A stretch of DNA of 64,000 bases from Paraburkholderia caribensis (GTDB lineage Bacteria > Pseudomonadota > Gammaproteobacteria > Burkholderiales > Burkholderiaceae). The translations under genes and the position numbers were made by a program. The notes under the pieces are model-generated. The model saw nothing but the letters and a program-made list of their open reading frames with translations, searched no databases and was not told where the DNA came from. Positions 49,229 through 57,842 of this stretch are shown piece by piece; positions within the stretch are counted from its first letter, which is position 1, and every line of letters starts with the position of its first letter. The stretch is from NCBI RefSeq assembly GCF_002902945.1, contig NZ_CP026103.1, forward strand, positions 1,612,001 through 1,676,000. Reading direction: 5' to 3'.

Positions 49229-51574
49229 TCAAGCCTCCAGCTTTGCGAACGGCATGCCGGATTGACTCGCGCGCAGCGCGCATTGCGTCGCGGCCGGTTT
49301 GGGCAAGACAGGTAGTTCTTCGGGAAGGTGGGCCGGCCCACGGCGTGAGAACGAAGCGGCTTTCCACGTGCGGTCCCCACGGGTGCCGTCCTCAATGCCC
49401 GTCGTCGTCATACGCAGGTAGGACCCGCCGCACTTGAGGACGAGTTCTTCCTTTGCCTCGATCACAACACGCCCATTTGCGCTCTTGATCGTCATGTCTC
49501 TTTCGGAATCGAGCGACATGGCGTCGTTCTGCGCCTGTATTTCGACCTTGCCCTTCCCGGCGAACAACTTGATGCCCATTCGCTGGGCGAACACCGAAAC
49601 AGCCTCACCCGCTGCCATCGTGATGCGCCTCACGACGCTCATGTCCGCGTTGCCACCAGCAGTGGCAATGAGGTTCCTCGCTGCGCTGTACTGGAGATCG
49701 CCGCCAGTTACCAGTGCGATTCCTTCCGGCGCGGTCACGAATATCCCTGCGCGTTTGAGTTGGTCGATTGTCTCGTCGAGAAGTGCTTTCTGCCGTTCGC
49801 AGTCGGCTGCAATCGCCTGCGCCGTTTTCACGGTTTCCGCGAGAGCCGAACTCTGATCCAACGCCCGGCGCAGCAAAGCCAGACCAGGCTCCATATCCAA
49901 TAATTCGCCCGTTGCGCCTGGCTTGTCGTGCGCGGTGAACAGCAGACCTTTCCCGCCTCGCACAGCGGCATGCCCGGAGGTACGTACCTCGGCACCTTCG
50001 CCGCGCTTCTGCCTCTTCGAATCGACCAGAAAGCCGAGATTCAGTTGTGTCTTGCCGGAATGCTCGGTCGAGAGCTTGATGCCTTCCTGACCTTCCCAGT
50101 CCTCCATCCGCAGCTTGTTGTTGCTCTGCGTGCGAATGACATTGCGCGATAGCCAGCGGTTGTCGCTCGTGATGTGATCGACGGCCTGGCTGTTGTGCAT
50201 CGCGTGCGCGATGTATGGCCGGTTCGGGTTGCCGTCGTGGAATGCAATGGCGACCTCTGTACCGTCGAGCAGCGGGAAGTGAAAGCCCGTCTGCAATGCG
50301 CCCGCGAACGGCTTCGCAAGACGCAGAGGCACGCTCTCGCCGCCAGGATTCCACGCGTCGAAATCGAGATCGAAGCGGACGACGTAGTAACCGGCGGCAG
50401 TCAGATACGCATACTTGTACTCGTCGGGTGAGGTCACGCGTGCGCTGAGCGTGCCTGCAATCGTGGGCCACGCTCTCTCATCCAGCGCCAGCCGGAAACG
50501 CCGGTCGGAAGGAATGGCCTTGTACCTGTTGGAGTAGGCCTCATCCCGCGCACCGCGATGAACCACTTCGACAACGACCTGTCCGTTTGGCGCGTCGGGC
50601 AGTGCTTCATCAATATGCAGGATGCGCGCAGGCATCAGTGCAAGAACATTGCTCTCGCCTTCATACACGACCTGCGAGGCGATAGCCGTCTCATGCCTGA
50701 GTTGAGCTTCCCACTTCGCGGCCTGTGCGTCCGGGTGATGCGTACCCCACACATAAGGCTGCCCGTAGGTGGTCTTATCTTCGGCTGCTATGTTGGCATC
50801 ATCCCTGAACCGTTCCCAGGCGCTATCAGGGTTGTAGTCGGCGACCTGGAACGATCGCGCGACGGTCTGCGTTCGCGTAACGAGCGAACTGACCGCCTCG
50901 ATACCCGACTCCAGACCGGCCTGCTCGCGATAAGGCACATCGAGCGACGGTTGATAAACATAATGGTCGATGTCGTCGCAGACGTTCAGCACGTCGCCAT
51001 GCTCACCCGCAGTGATATAGCTGTAGATGCCTTCCTGCTTCATCAGCAGTTGCACCCAGGCGAGATCATCCATCTGGTACTGCATGCGAAACGCATGCTG
51101 AGGGTGCTGGCGACGCAGTCGGAAACTGAACTGGTGCCCCCGAAAGCCATGCCGTTTCAGTACTTGCTCAATGATTTCCGGCGCGGTGACATGTTGGTAG
51201 ATACGGCTGGCATGGACGCGAGCCAGCTTCGAGAAATGCGCTTCGAGCACCACTTCATAGCTGGTGAAATCGGGCGTTGTCCTGAGTTCGGTAAAGCTGG
51301 TAATCCAACCCGCAAAACGGCGTCCGTCGAGGTCTTCGGGAACAATCGAAAACGTCGCGTCCTTGCCAAGATAGTCGGCGCGAGCGAGCCGCAATGGATG
51401 CGTAAGCCGGACCGTGACTTGATACGGTTCGCCGAGTCTCTCGGTCGCTGCGAATGAGACAACGGAAAGCCCGCTCGCGCTTGCGCCTGTATTGCCCGTC
51501 ACTTCAAGAAAGTAAGACTGTCTGCCCGTCAGTCCGTTAAGACGCAGACTATCTCCTTCGAAACCGCCAGCCAT
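49229..51574 (-). CDS. vgrG: VgrG, type VI secretion tip protein (with DUF2345 tail)
   Basis: Spike protein of 781 residues. The N-terminal gp27-like part begins with SYFLEVTGNTGASASGLSV and has the YREQAGLESGIEAVSSL-type core; the gp5-like OB-fold is around GFHFPLLDGTEVAIAFHDGNPNRPYI. The C-terminal ~250 residues are a DUF2345 extension (KTAQAIAADCERQKALLDE coiled stretch, SLDSERDMTIKSANGRVVIEA). The extended tail probably links to the adaptor and effector. It is an orphan vgrG: no structural T6SS genes are in the window, so the apparatus is encoded elsewhere. Confidence 0.93.
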   Translation of the reverse strand: MAGGFEGDSLRLNGLTGRQSYFLEVTGNTGASASGLSVVSFAATERLGEPYQVTVRLTHPLRLARADYLGKDATFSIVPEDLDGRRFAGWITSFTELRTTPDFTSYEVVLEAHFSKLARVHASRIYQHVTAPEIIEQVLKRHGFRGHQFSFRLRRQHPQHAFRMQYQMDDLAWVQLLMKQEGIYSYITAGEHGDVLNVCDDIDHYVYQPSLDVPYREQAGLESGIEAVSSLVTRTQTVARSFQVADYNPDSAWERFRDDANIAAEDKTTYGQPYVWGTHHPDAQAAKWEAQLRHETAIASQVVYEGESNVLALMPARILHIDEALPDAPNGQVVVEVVHRGARDEAYSNRYKAIPSDRRFRLALDERAWPTIAGTLSARVTSPDEYKYAYLTAAGYYVVRFDLDFDAWNPGGESVPLRLAKPFAGALQTGFHFPLLDGTEVAIAFHDGNPNRPYIAHAMHNSQAVDHITSDNRWLSRNVIRTQSNNKLRMEDWEGQEGIKLSTEHSGKTQLNLGFLVDSKRQKRGEGAEVRTSGHAAVRGGKGLLFTAHDKPGATGELLDMEPGLALLRRALDQSSALAETVKTAQAIAADCERQKALLDETIDQLKRAGIFVTAPEGIALVTGGDLQYSAARNLIATAGGNADMSVVRRITMAAGEAVSVFAQRMGIKLFAGKGKVEIQAQNDAMSLDSERDMTIKSANGRVVIEAKEELVLKCGGSYLRMTTTGIEDGTRGDRTWKAASFSRRGPAHLPEELPVLPKPAATQCALRASQSGMPFAKLEA

Positions 51575-51750
51575 AGATTTATATCCGAATTATCCCGATG
51601 TCTGGGCGACACCGCGGGCCGTCGATGATTCGAACGTGCAACTGCACGCCGCGCCATGAGAAATGTCCGAAAGTTGGGCTTGCGAGGAAAATTTGCGCGT
51701 GCTGATTGATGAATTTCGAAAGAATCCAGATCCTTTGAATTACGACGCAT

Positions 51751-51859
51751 AAAAAAACCCGCTCACGGCGGGCTATCAAAAGTTGCTCCAGGTTGGTCGT
51801 AGAGCAACCGGACCTTTGCGCATCCGAGGCGATGCGCGGAGTGATGCAATTTCAATATA
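51751..51859 (-). ncRNA. Candidate structured small RNA with intrinsic terminator
   Basis: Reading leftwards, the minus strand holds two hairpins (GCGCATC/GATGCGC at 51818-51837 and GTTGCTC/GAGCAAC at 51782-51808) and a terminator hairpin (CCCGC/GCGGG at 51758-51772) followed by seven Ts. A TATATT box at 51854-51859 could be the -10 of a promoter giving a roughly 97-base transcript. No -35 is convincing. The element has no coding potential and ends 177 bases before vgrG, so it cannot be the vgrG terminator. Confidence 0.4.
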
Positions 51860-51903
51860 AGGGGCGCAAAGCGCAATGATCTATCGGGCAACTGGGAAAT
51901 TTG

Positions 51904-52281
51904 TCATGCCCGCCGCTTCAGCCTAAGCATCCTGAACGACTCGCCGCGCCCGGTGTGATGCACCGCAAACCAAAGACCCAGGTCGTGCTTGCGCGACGGG
52001 TCGCACAACGTCACAGCGTCGATCGCCCGCAGGCATGCGCGGCGGGTTGTTTCGCTCGCGTCAGGTCTGATGAGCGAATCACCTGGAGAAAGGCGCGATA
52101 CAAGCCATTTCAGTGATCCAGGAACAAACTTCGCTGCGACGCCGGACCCGGCCCCCAGGCTTCGGCTAAAACTACCCTCCGGACCGGTGCGCCGCTGCTG
52201 ATTCTTCGTGCGCGTCGGCGCGCGTTGCGTCGCAGTGGCAGTTGCCGTGTGGCGAAACTTCGAACAGGTGGCGTCCTTCAT
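51904..52281 (-). CDS. Hypothetical protein
   Basis: A 125-residue frame. ATG 52281 has a strong CAGGAG site nine bases upstream, which is the main reason to call it. The N-terminal half is basic and low-complexity (threonine and arginine rich). The C-terminal half is more ordered, with DASETTRRACLRAIDAVTLCD and DLGLWFAVHHTGRGESFRML. No family recognised and no operon partner. Confidence 0.4.
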   Translation of the reverse strand: MKDATCSKFRHTATATATQRAPTRTKNQQRRTGPEGSFSRSLGAGSGVAAKFVPGSLKWLVSRLSPGDSLIRPDASETTRRACLRAIDAVTLCDPSRKHDLGLWFAVHHTGRGESFRMLRLKRRA

Positions 52282-52747
52282 GGTTGCTCTCCTGAGACTG
52301 GTTGCATGACGTTCCGGCGATCATATCCGTCGGCCGGAACGCCAAAGTGTCAAAGGATTACCCGCTGCGCACGAGTTTCGGTTTTGGGCAGTGCAACGGC
52401 GCCGTCGGCAAGCGCCCGTCTGGCAAAGGATCGGTGCGGCGGGAAAGCGGGGATGCCAGTCCCGGCGCGTTCAGCTTTTGACTCGGATTTCCGGCCGCTG
52501 GGCGCGCCGGGAACCTGGGCCGCTTGCAAAACCGCCCCAAAGCGTGTCCTGTGGGTGTCCCGCAAATTAGCAAGAAACTTCCACGATACGGGGATCGAAC
52601 GGAAACCCTTGTCAGGAACGGGGTTGCAGGGAGAAGAGTTCTCCCGCGGAATGCCCTGTGCGCGGCGGCACCAACTAATGGGATGGTCAGCCTGACCGAG
52701 ATGGCCCGACGGGCTGACGCTGATCGGGTCATTTCCTTTACCGGGAG
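52282..52747. other. Gap without a supported gene, before IS110 remnant
   Basis: Several overlapping frames (52300-52695 plus; 52350-53030 minus) have arginine- and proline-rich translations without recognised motifs. An inverted pair GTTCCGGC/GCCGGAAC lies near 52311-52340. It may be residual DNA of the insertion element or another lost gene. Confidence 0.4.
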
Positions 52748-53137
52748 ACCACCAAGGCCAACGCAACGCTGATCGGTATCGACCTGGCCAAGCACTGCTT
52801 CTTCCCTTCACGCGCAGGAAGATGAATCGCAAGCAACTGTATGCATGGCTTGTCCAGGCACCGGCCTGCATCATCGCCATCGAGGCCTGCGCGGGCGCCC
52901 ACTGGCTGGCGCGCAAATGCCGGTCGTTCGGGCACCAGACTCGCCTGATCGCCCCACAGTTCGTGCGTCCGTTCGTCAACGGCAAACAAGAAAGACGCCG
53001 ATGCGCAAGCCATCTGCGAAGCCCCCTCACGCCCGTCGATGCGCTTTGTCGCGCTCAAGACGCCCGAACAACAGGTGCTGCTCGCGCTGCATCGGGTGCG
53101 TGAAGCGCACAGATTCAGGTTGCAAAAACCAGGCTGA
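52748..53137 (+). pseudogene. IS110 family transposase remnant
   Basis: The start of an IS110-type transposase is readable: ATLIGIDLAKHCFF (the DEDD-catalytic first aspartate), a stop, then in other frames NRKQLYAWLVQAPACIIAIEACAGAHWLARK, given here in part, RLIAPQFVRPFVNGK, and finally ADAQAICEAPSRPSMRFVALK and PEQQVLLALHRVREA. At least two frame changes and a missing C-terminal half make it non-functional. It forms the other edge of the secretion-effector island. Confidence 0.75.
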
Positions 53138-53290
53138 CCATACATTTCCTTGCAGCACGGCGGCAAAGAAATGTAGGTGCCCCCGCACAGGGGCAACGCG
53201 TGAAGCACGCTAACGAATCGCGGATGCCAGCGAAAGACCAGGCAAACCAAACCAACCCGGCGTCGCAGACAAAAGCCAAACCTTGACTAC
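53138..53290. repeat. Dispersed intergenic repeat of the Burkholderia group
   Basis: The sequence CGGCAAAGAAATGTAGGTG followed by CCCGCACAGGGGCAACGCG and CGAATCGCGGATGCCAGCG resembles a repeat I remember from many Paraburkholderia intergenic regions (GCAAAGAAAGTAGGTGCCG...). It begins with an imperfect stem, TACATTTC (53141-53148) facing GAAATGTA (53168-53175). I rely on memory for its being dispersed; within this window only one copy was noticed. Confidence 0.5.
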
Positions 53291-53294
53291 CACC

Positions 53295-53972
53295 TCACTC
53301 CACGTCTTCCTGCCCCGCCAGCACCTTCAACGCCAGTTCCGACGTGCGCCGGATATGCGCAAACGACGCCGCCGACGCCGCCTCCCCATCCCGCCGCTCG
53401 ATCGCATCGAGCAACGCATTCATCTCGCGATTCGATTCGTCGCCACGCCCGGGCGTCGCAATCGTCAGCGCCCGCAGCCGGTTGATCCGCGCATTCAGCG
53501 TCTTCACAACGGTCAACGACACATGCTTCTGCGCACCTTCGAGCATCGCGTCATAAAACCGTTCGGTAAACTCGAGCACACGCGGCAGATCCTGCTGCAC
53601 GAACGCATCTTCAATGTGCTTGCGAATGCCGCGCAACTGCTGCACGAGTTCGGGCGTCGACTGCTCGGCACAAGCACGCGCCGCGTTAGCTTCAAGCAAT
53701 CCACGCAGCTCGTAAATTTCCCCAACCTGCTCCGGGTCGAGCCGCGCGACAATCGGCCCTTGCCGCGCGACGATTTCGACGAGCCCTTCCGTCTCCAGAT
53801 GCCGAAGCACTTCGCGCACTACCGTGCGGCTCACGCCCAACTCGTCGCACAACGTGCGTTCGACAAGCCGCGCGCCCGGACGGAAATAACCCTGCACGAT
53901 CGCACCACGCAGCTTGTCCAGCGTGAGTTCGCGCAGGGTCTTGGCGTTGCGGTCGATTCTGAGGTCTGACAT
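53295..53972 (-). CDS. GntR family regulator (FadR/FCD)
   Basis: Regulator of 225 residues from ATG 53972 (MSDLRIDRNAKTLRELTLDK). The HTH carries CDELGVSRTVVREVLRHLETEGLV, identical in the recognition helix to the GntR protein at 34065-34817; the FCD domain follows. Frames extending upstream into amtB are shadows. A TGGAATGCCA palindrome lies 65-74 bases upstream. It is 227 bases after amtB on the same strand, so it has its own promoter. Confidence 0.88.
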   Translation of the reverse strand: MSDLRIDRNAKTLRELTLDKLRGAIVQGYFRPGARLVERTLCDELGVSRTVVREVLRHLETEGLVEIVARQGPIVARLDPEQVGEIYELRGLLEANAARACAEQSTPELVQQLRGIRKHIEDAFVQQDLPRVLEFTERFYDAMLEGAQKHVSLTVVKTLNARINRLRALTIATPGRGDESNREMNALLDAIERRDGEAASAASFAHIRRTSELALKVLAGQEDVE

Positions 53973-54036
53973 AGGCGGCAATAAGGAAGATGAACGAAGG
54001 CCCTGCCGCGCGCCGCACAAACGATAGCGCGTCGGC

Positions 54037-54046
54037 TGGAATGCCA
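54037..54046 (-). promoter_or_regulatory. TGGAATGCCA palindrome before GntR gene
   Basis: A ten-base dyad of the same TGGNATNCCA form as the two sites at 44215-44268. It lies in the promoter region of the GntR gene at 53972, so autoregulation is likely. Cross-binding by the other GntR protein is possible because their recognition helices are identical. Confidence 0.55.
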
Positions 54047-54199
54047 TATTATCGTCCATCTTGCCCTGATGCCGGCCCGCGATGCGAACCGCCGCCGGTT
54101 CGCTCATTACGCCGCACCGCGTCCGTGCACGCACGGCGCGCTGCGCAGGCCGCGCGACGCGCGCTCGCCGCCGCCTCACGCCGATGTATGGCCTCGCGC

Positions 54200-55582
54200 T
54201 CACGAGTGGTACGCGTTCTCGCCGTGCGAGCTGAGATCCAGCCCTTCGCGCTCGCCGTCCTGCTCGACCCGCAAACCGATCGTCATATCGACCAGCTTGA
54301 ACGCGATCACCGACACCACGCCCGACCACACCAGCGACGTCCCCACGCCCCAGCATTGGGAGATCAACTGATCGGCGATGCTGTAGTCGCCGACCTTGTT
54401 CGCGACGTAATCGTAGACGCCTGTACCACCGAGCCGCGGCGACGCGAACACACCCGTCAGCAGCGCGCCGACGATGCCGCCCAGGCAGTGCACACCGAAC
54501 ACATCGAGCGAATCGTCGACGCCGAGCAGGCGCTTGAGCCCATTCACGCCCCAATAACACACGATGCCCGCTGCGAAGCCCATCACGATCGAGCCCATCG
54601 GTCCGACGAAACCACACGCCGGCGTAATCACCACAAGCCCCGCAATCGCGCCCGACACCGCGCCGAGCATCGACGGTTTGCCCTTGAGCGTCCATTCGAC
54701 GAAAGTCCACGCCACCGTCGCCGCGCACGTCGCAAGCAGCGTCGTGACGAAGGCGAGTGCTGCCGCGCCATTCGCTTCGAGATTCGAGCCGACGTTGAAC
54801 CCAAACCAGCCAACCCACAACAGCGAGCCACCGACCATCGTCAGCGTGAGATTGTGCGGCGCCATCGTTTCGCGCCCATAGCCCGTCCGCTTGCCGATCA
54901 TGATCGCGCCGACCAGCGCAGCGATCCCCGCATTGATGTGCACCACCGTGCCGCCCGCGAAGTCGATTGCGCCCTTCTGGAACAGGAAGCCTGCCGTGGC
55001 CGTCGCCTTTTCACCCGCGGCGGCGCTGGTGTACGCATCGGGGCCCGGCCAGTACCAGACCATGTGCGCAATGGGCAGGTACGAGAACGTGAACCACAGC
55101 ACCATGAACAGCAGCACAGCCGAAAACTTCGCCCGCTCGGCAATGCCCCCGACAATCAGCGCAGGCGTGATCGCCGCGAACGTCAATTGAAACGCGACAT
55201 AGATGTACTCGGGAATCACCACGCCTTTGCTGAAGGTGGCAGCTGTCGTGTCCGGCGTCACACCCGCAAGGAACGCCTTGCTGAAGCCGCCGAAGAACGC
55301 ATTGCCCTCGGTGAACGCGACGCTATAGCCATACAACGCCCACAGCACCCCAAGCAGACAGAACACGACGAGCGTCTGCATCAGCACCGACAGCATGTTC
55401 TTCGCGCGCACCATGCCGCCGTAGAACAGCCCGAGTCCCGGCGCGGCCATCATCACGACGAGCAGCGTCGCGACGATCATCCATGCGGTGTCGCCCTTGT
55501 TCGGCACAGGGTCGGCGGCGAAAGCCGGCATCGCGAGCGCCAGCATCGTGAGTAACGCAACACATCTGACCAGACTTTTCAT
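54200..55582 (-). CDS. amtB: Ammonium transporter AmtB
   Basis: Ammonia channel of 460 residues. The signal peptide (MKSLVRCVALLTMLALAMPA, cleavage at AFA-AD) is followed by eleven helices. The paired pore histidines are in VVHINAGIAALVG and FGVHCLGGIVGALLTG. The usual partner glnK (PII) is absent; instead it follows glxBCD and glnT on the same strand, so it may supply ammonium or methylammonium to that pathway. ATG 55582 is chosen because the signal peptide starts there. Confidence 0.95.
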   Translation of the reverse strand: MKSLVRCVALLTMLALAMPAFAADPVPNKGDTAWMIVATLLVVMMAAPGLGLFYGGMVRAKNMLSVLMQTLVVFCLLGVLWALYGYSVAFTEGNAFFGGFSKAFLAGVTPDTTAATFSKGVVIPEYIYVAFQLTFAAITPALIVGGIAERAKFSAVLLFMVLWFTFSYLPIAHMVWYWPGPDAYTSAAAGEKATATAGFLFQKGAIDFAGGTVVHINAGIAALVGAIMIGKRTGYGRETMAPHNLTLTMVGGSLLWVGWFGFNVGSNLEANGAAALAFVTTLLATCAATVAWTFVEWTLKGKPSMLGAVSGAIAGLVVITPACGFVGPMGSIVMGFAAGIVCYWGVNGLKRLLGVDDSLDVFGVHCLGGIVGALLTGVFASPRLGGTGVYDYVANKVGDYSIADQLISQCWGVGTSLVWSGVVSVIAFKLVDMTIGLRVEQDGEREGLDLSSHGENAYHS

Positions 55583-55663
55583 TGCGCGATCCTTTGGAAA
55601 ACGCCGCGGCATGCCGCGTGCGATACGCGGGAAGCGTCGACGGTAATGTGTGGACTTCACTGA

Positions 55664-55699
55664 ACTGCGGGAACTGCAGAAACTGCGGGGATTGCAGAA
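55664..55699. repeat. Two 18-base tandem repeats upstream of amtB
   Basis: ACTGCGGGAACTGCAGAA (55664-55681) is followed by ACTGCGGGGATTGCAGAA (55682-55699), 16 of 18 identical, in the gap between glxD and amtB. Each can also be read as two nine-base units (AACTGCGGG/AACTGCAGA). A helically spaced operator is possible. Confidence 0.6.
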
Positions 55700-55762
55700 A
55701 TGCTTGAAGCGTTGTCGCCGCTACTTGCGGCGGGCGCACACGCCCGCCGCATCTCTTCGATA

Positions 55763-57121
55763 TCAATACTGCTGCCCAGGAATCCACGACGTGCCCGCGA
55801 GCGGAATGCGCGCCATCGCTGCCGCTTCTACCGTCAGCGCGACGAGATCTTCCGGTTCCAGGTGATGCACGTTCTGCTTGCCGCAGGCGCGTGCGATCGT
55901 CGTCAGCTCCATGTTCAGCGTCTTCAGATAGTTGCGCACGCGACGCGAACCTTCTTCGGGTTGCAGACGCTGTTCGAGCACGGCGTCCTGGGTCGTCACG
56001 CCGACTGGACACTTGCCCGTATGACAGTGATGGCAGAACCCCGCCGACGTGTTGAGCGCCGCGTAATCGGCCGTGGCGGAATGCAGCGCGCCGTCCTTGA
56101 AGTACGTGTCGCTATTGCAGCCGAGCGCCATCAGCACACCCTGCCCGATCGCCACGGCATCGGCGCCGAGTGCGAGCGCTTTGGCCACATCGGCGCCCGT
56201 GCGAATGCCGCCCGATACGATCAGCTGCACCGTGCCTTTCATGTTCAGGTCTTCGAGCGCATCAACGGCCTGACGCACGGCGGCGAGCGTCGGAATGCCG
56301 ACGTTTTCGATGAAGCACGTTTGCGTCGCCGCCGTGCCGCCCTGCATCCCGTCGATCACGACCACGTCCGCGCCCGCATGCACGGCCAGCTTCACATCGT
56401 TGAACGTGCGCGTCGCGCCGACCTTCACGTAGATCGGCTTTTCCCAGTCAGTGATTTCGCGCAGTTCCTGAATCTTGATCGCGAGATCGTCGGGGCCCGT
56501 CCAGTCCGGGTGCCGGCTGGCCGAACGCTGGTCGACACCGGCCGGCAACGTACGCATCGACGCCACGCGTGGATTGACCTTCTGTCCGAGCAGCATGCCG
56601 CCGCCGCCCGGCTTCGCGCCCTGGCCGATCACGACCTCGATGGCATCGGCGCGGCGCACGTCGTCGGGATTGAAGCCGTAGCGCGACGGCAGGCACTGAT
56701 ACACCAGCGTCTTCGATGACTGACGCTCTTCCTGTGTCATGCCGCCATCGCCTGTCGTGGTGGACGTGCCGGCTGCCGTGGCCGCGCGGCCCAATGCTTC
56801 CTTCACGTTCGCCGACAATGCGCCGAAGCTCATGCCTGCAATCGTGATGGGAATGTCGAGCACGACAGGCTTCTTCGCGAAGCGCGTGCCGAGCAACGTC
56901 TGCGTCGCGCACTTCTCGCGATAGCCTTCCAGCGGATAGCGCGACAGCGACGCGCCGAGAAACAGCAGATCGTCGAAGTGCGGCACGCGGCGTTTCGCAC
57001 CGAGGCCACGGATTTCATAGAGTCCGCGCTGTGCAGCGGTATGGATGTAATCGATCGTCTTGCGGTCGTAGCCTTGCGACTCTTCCTGCTGCAAGCGGGC
57101 GAAATGGATAGGTTTTTCCAT
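55763..57121 (-). CDS. glxD: GlxD / N-methylglutamate synthase subunit C (GltB-like FMN domain)
   Basis: The glutamate-synthase-like barrel subunit, 452 residues. PITIAGMSFGALSANVKEALG, GDGGMTQEER and YQCLPSRYGFNP lie in the FMN-binding core; the iron-sulfur ligands are in GFCHHCHTGKCPVGVTTQD. In methylotrophs and rhizobia such a subunit joins a GlxB amidotransferase-type subunit and a GlxC GXGXG subunit. ATG 57121 is chosen at the family start (MEKPIHFARLQQEESQGYDR). Function as N-methylglutamate or glutamate synthase is inferred. Confidence 0.9.
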   Translation of the reverse strand: MEKPIHFARLQQEESQGYDRKTIDYIHTAAQRGLYEIRGLGAKRRVPHFDDLLFLGASLSRYPLEGYREKCATQTLLGTRFAKKPVVLDIPITIAGMSFGALSANVKEALGRAATAAGTSTTTGDGGMTQEERQSSKTLVYQCLPSRYGFNPDDVRRADAIEVVIGQGAKPGGGGMLLGQKVNPRVASMRTLPAGVDQRSASRHPDWTGPDDLAIKIQELREITDWEKPIYVKVGATRTFNDVKLAVHAGADVVVIDGMQGGTAATQTCFIENVGIPTLAAVRQAVDALEDLNMKGTVQLIVSGGIRTGADVAKALALGADAVAIGQGVLMALGCNSDTYFKDGALHSATADYAALNTSAGFCHHCHTGKCPVGVTTQDAVLEQRLQPEEGSRRVRNYLKTLNMELTTIARACGKQNVHHLEPEDLVALTVEAAAMARIPLAGTSWIPGQQY

Positions 57122-57152
57122 GGGGACGCTCTCGTGATTCAGTGATCGGTGT

Positions 57153-57842
57153 TCAATATTCCTGGTCCGCGTCCGCGTTCCAGTGATAGAGCGTGCGTGC
57201 CGAAGCAATGCGCTTGAACGCGCGCGGATCGTGCTTCAGGCCTGCTGCGTCGAGCAGCGAGGCGACCGCCGTAAAGTCCACATCCGACATTGCCTCGAAC
57301 TGCGCATCCGCGCCGAGCGATTTCACATCGCCCTTCACGTACAGCACCGCTTCGTAGAGCGAGTCGCCGAGTGCATCGCCTGCATCGCCGCAGATCACCA
57401 TGCGGCCCGCCTGCGCCATGAACGCCGAAAAACTCCCCACCGATCCACCGACGACGATATCGCCGCCCTTCAGCGAAATGCCGCAACGCAAACCCGCATC
57501 GCCGTCGATCACGAGCAGCCCGCCATGCGCGGACGCACCCGCGCCATTCGACGCGAAGCCCTTCACATGCACCTTGCCGCTCATCATGTTTTCGGCGACG
57601 CCCGTACCCGCGCTGCCTTTGATCACGATGCTCGCGTGCTTGTTCATGCCGCCCGCGTAGTAGCCCGCGTGGCCGTCGATCGTGATCGTCACGTCGGCAT
57701 CGACGCCGACCGCGATGTTGTGCGCGCCGTTCGGCGAGGTCACGGTGATCTGCTGGCCTTTGAGCGCAGCGGCGTCGCCGTGCAAATACTGGTTCACTTC
57801 CCTGACCGATCCGCGCTCAAGGTCGAATGTCACGCTTTCCAT
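57153..57842 (-). CDS. glxC: GlxC / N-methylglutamate synthase subunit B (GXGXG domain)
   Basis: Beta-helix subunit of 229 residues, corresponding to the C-terminal GXGXG domain of glutamate synthase as a separate protein. Repeated glycine-rich turns (VIKGSAGTGVAENMMSGKVHVKG-like, LVIDGDAGLRCGISLKGGDIVVGG, in part) are visible. It overlaps glxB by 13 bases and is 31 bases ahead of glxD, so the three form one complex. Confidence 0.9.
   Translation of the reverse strand: MESVTFDLERGSVREVNQYLHGDAAALKGQQITVTSPNGAHNIAVGVDADVTITIDGHAGYYAGGMNKHASIVIKGSAGTGVAENMMSGKVHVKGFASNGAGASAHGGLLVIDGDAGLRCGISLKGGDIVVGGSVGSFSAFMAQAGRMVICGDAGDALGDSLYEAVLYVKGDVKSLGADAQFEAMSDVDFTAVASLLDAAGLKHDPRAFKRIASARTLYHWNADADQEY

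Noticed and set aside
54000..54818. Upstream extension of the GntR frame through the amtB coding region
   Set aside because: It is amtB read in another frame; the family start is at 53972.
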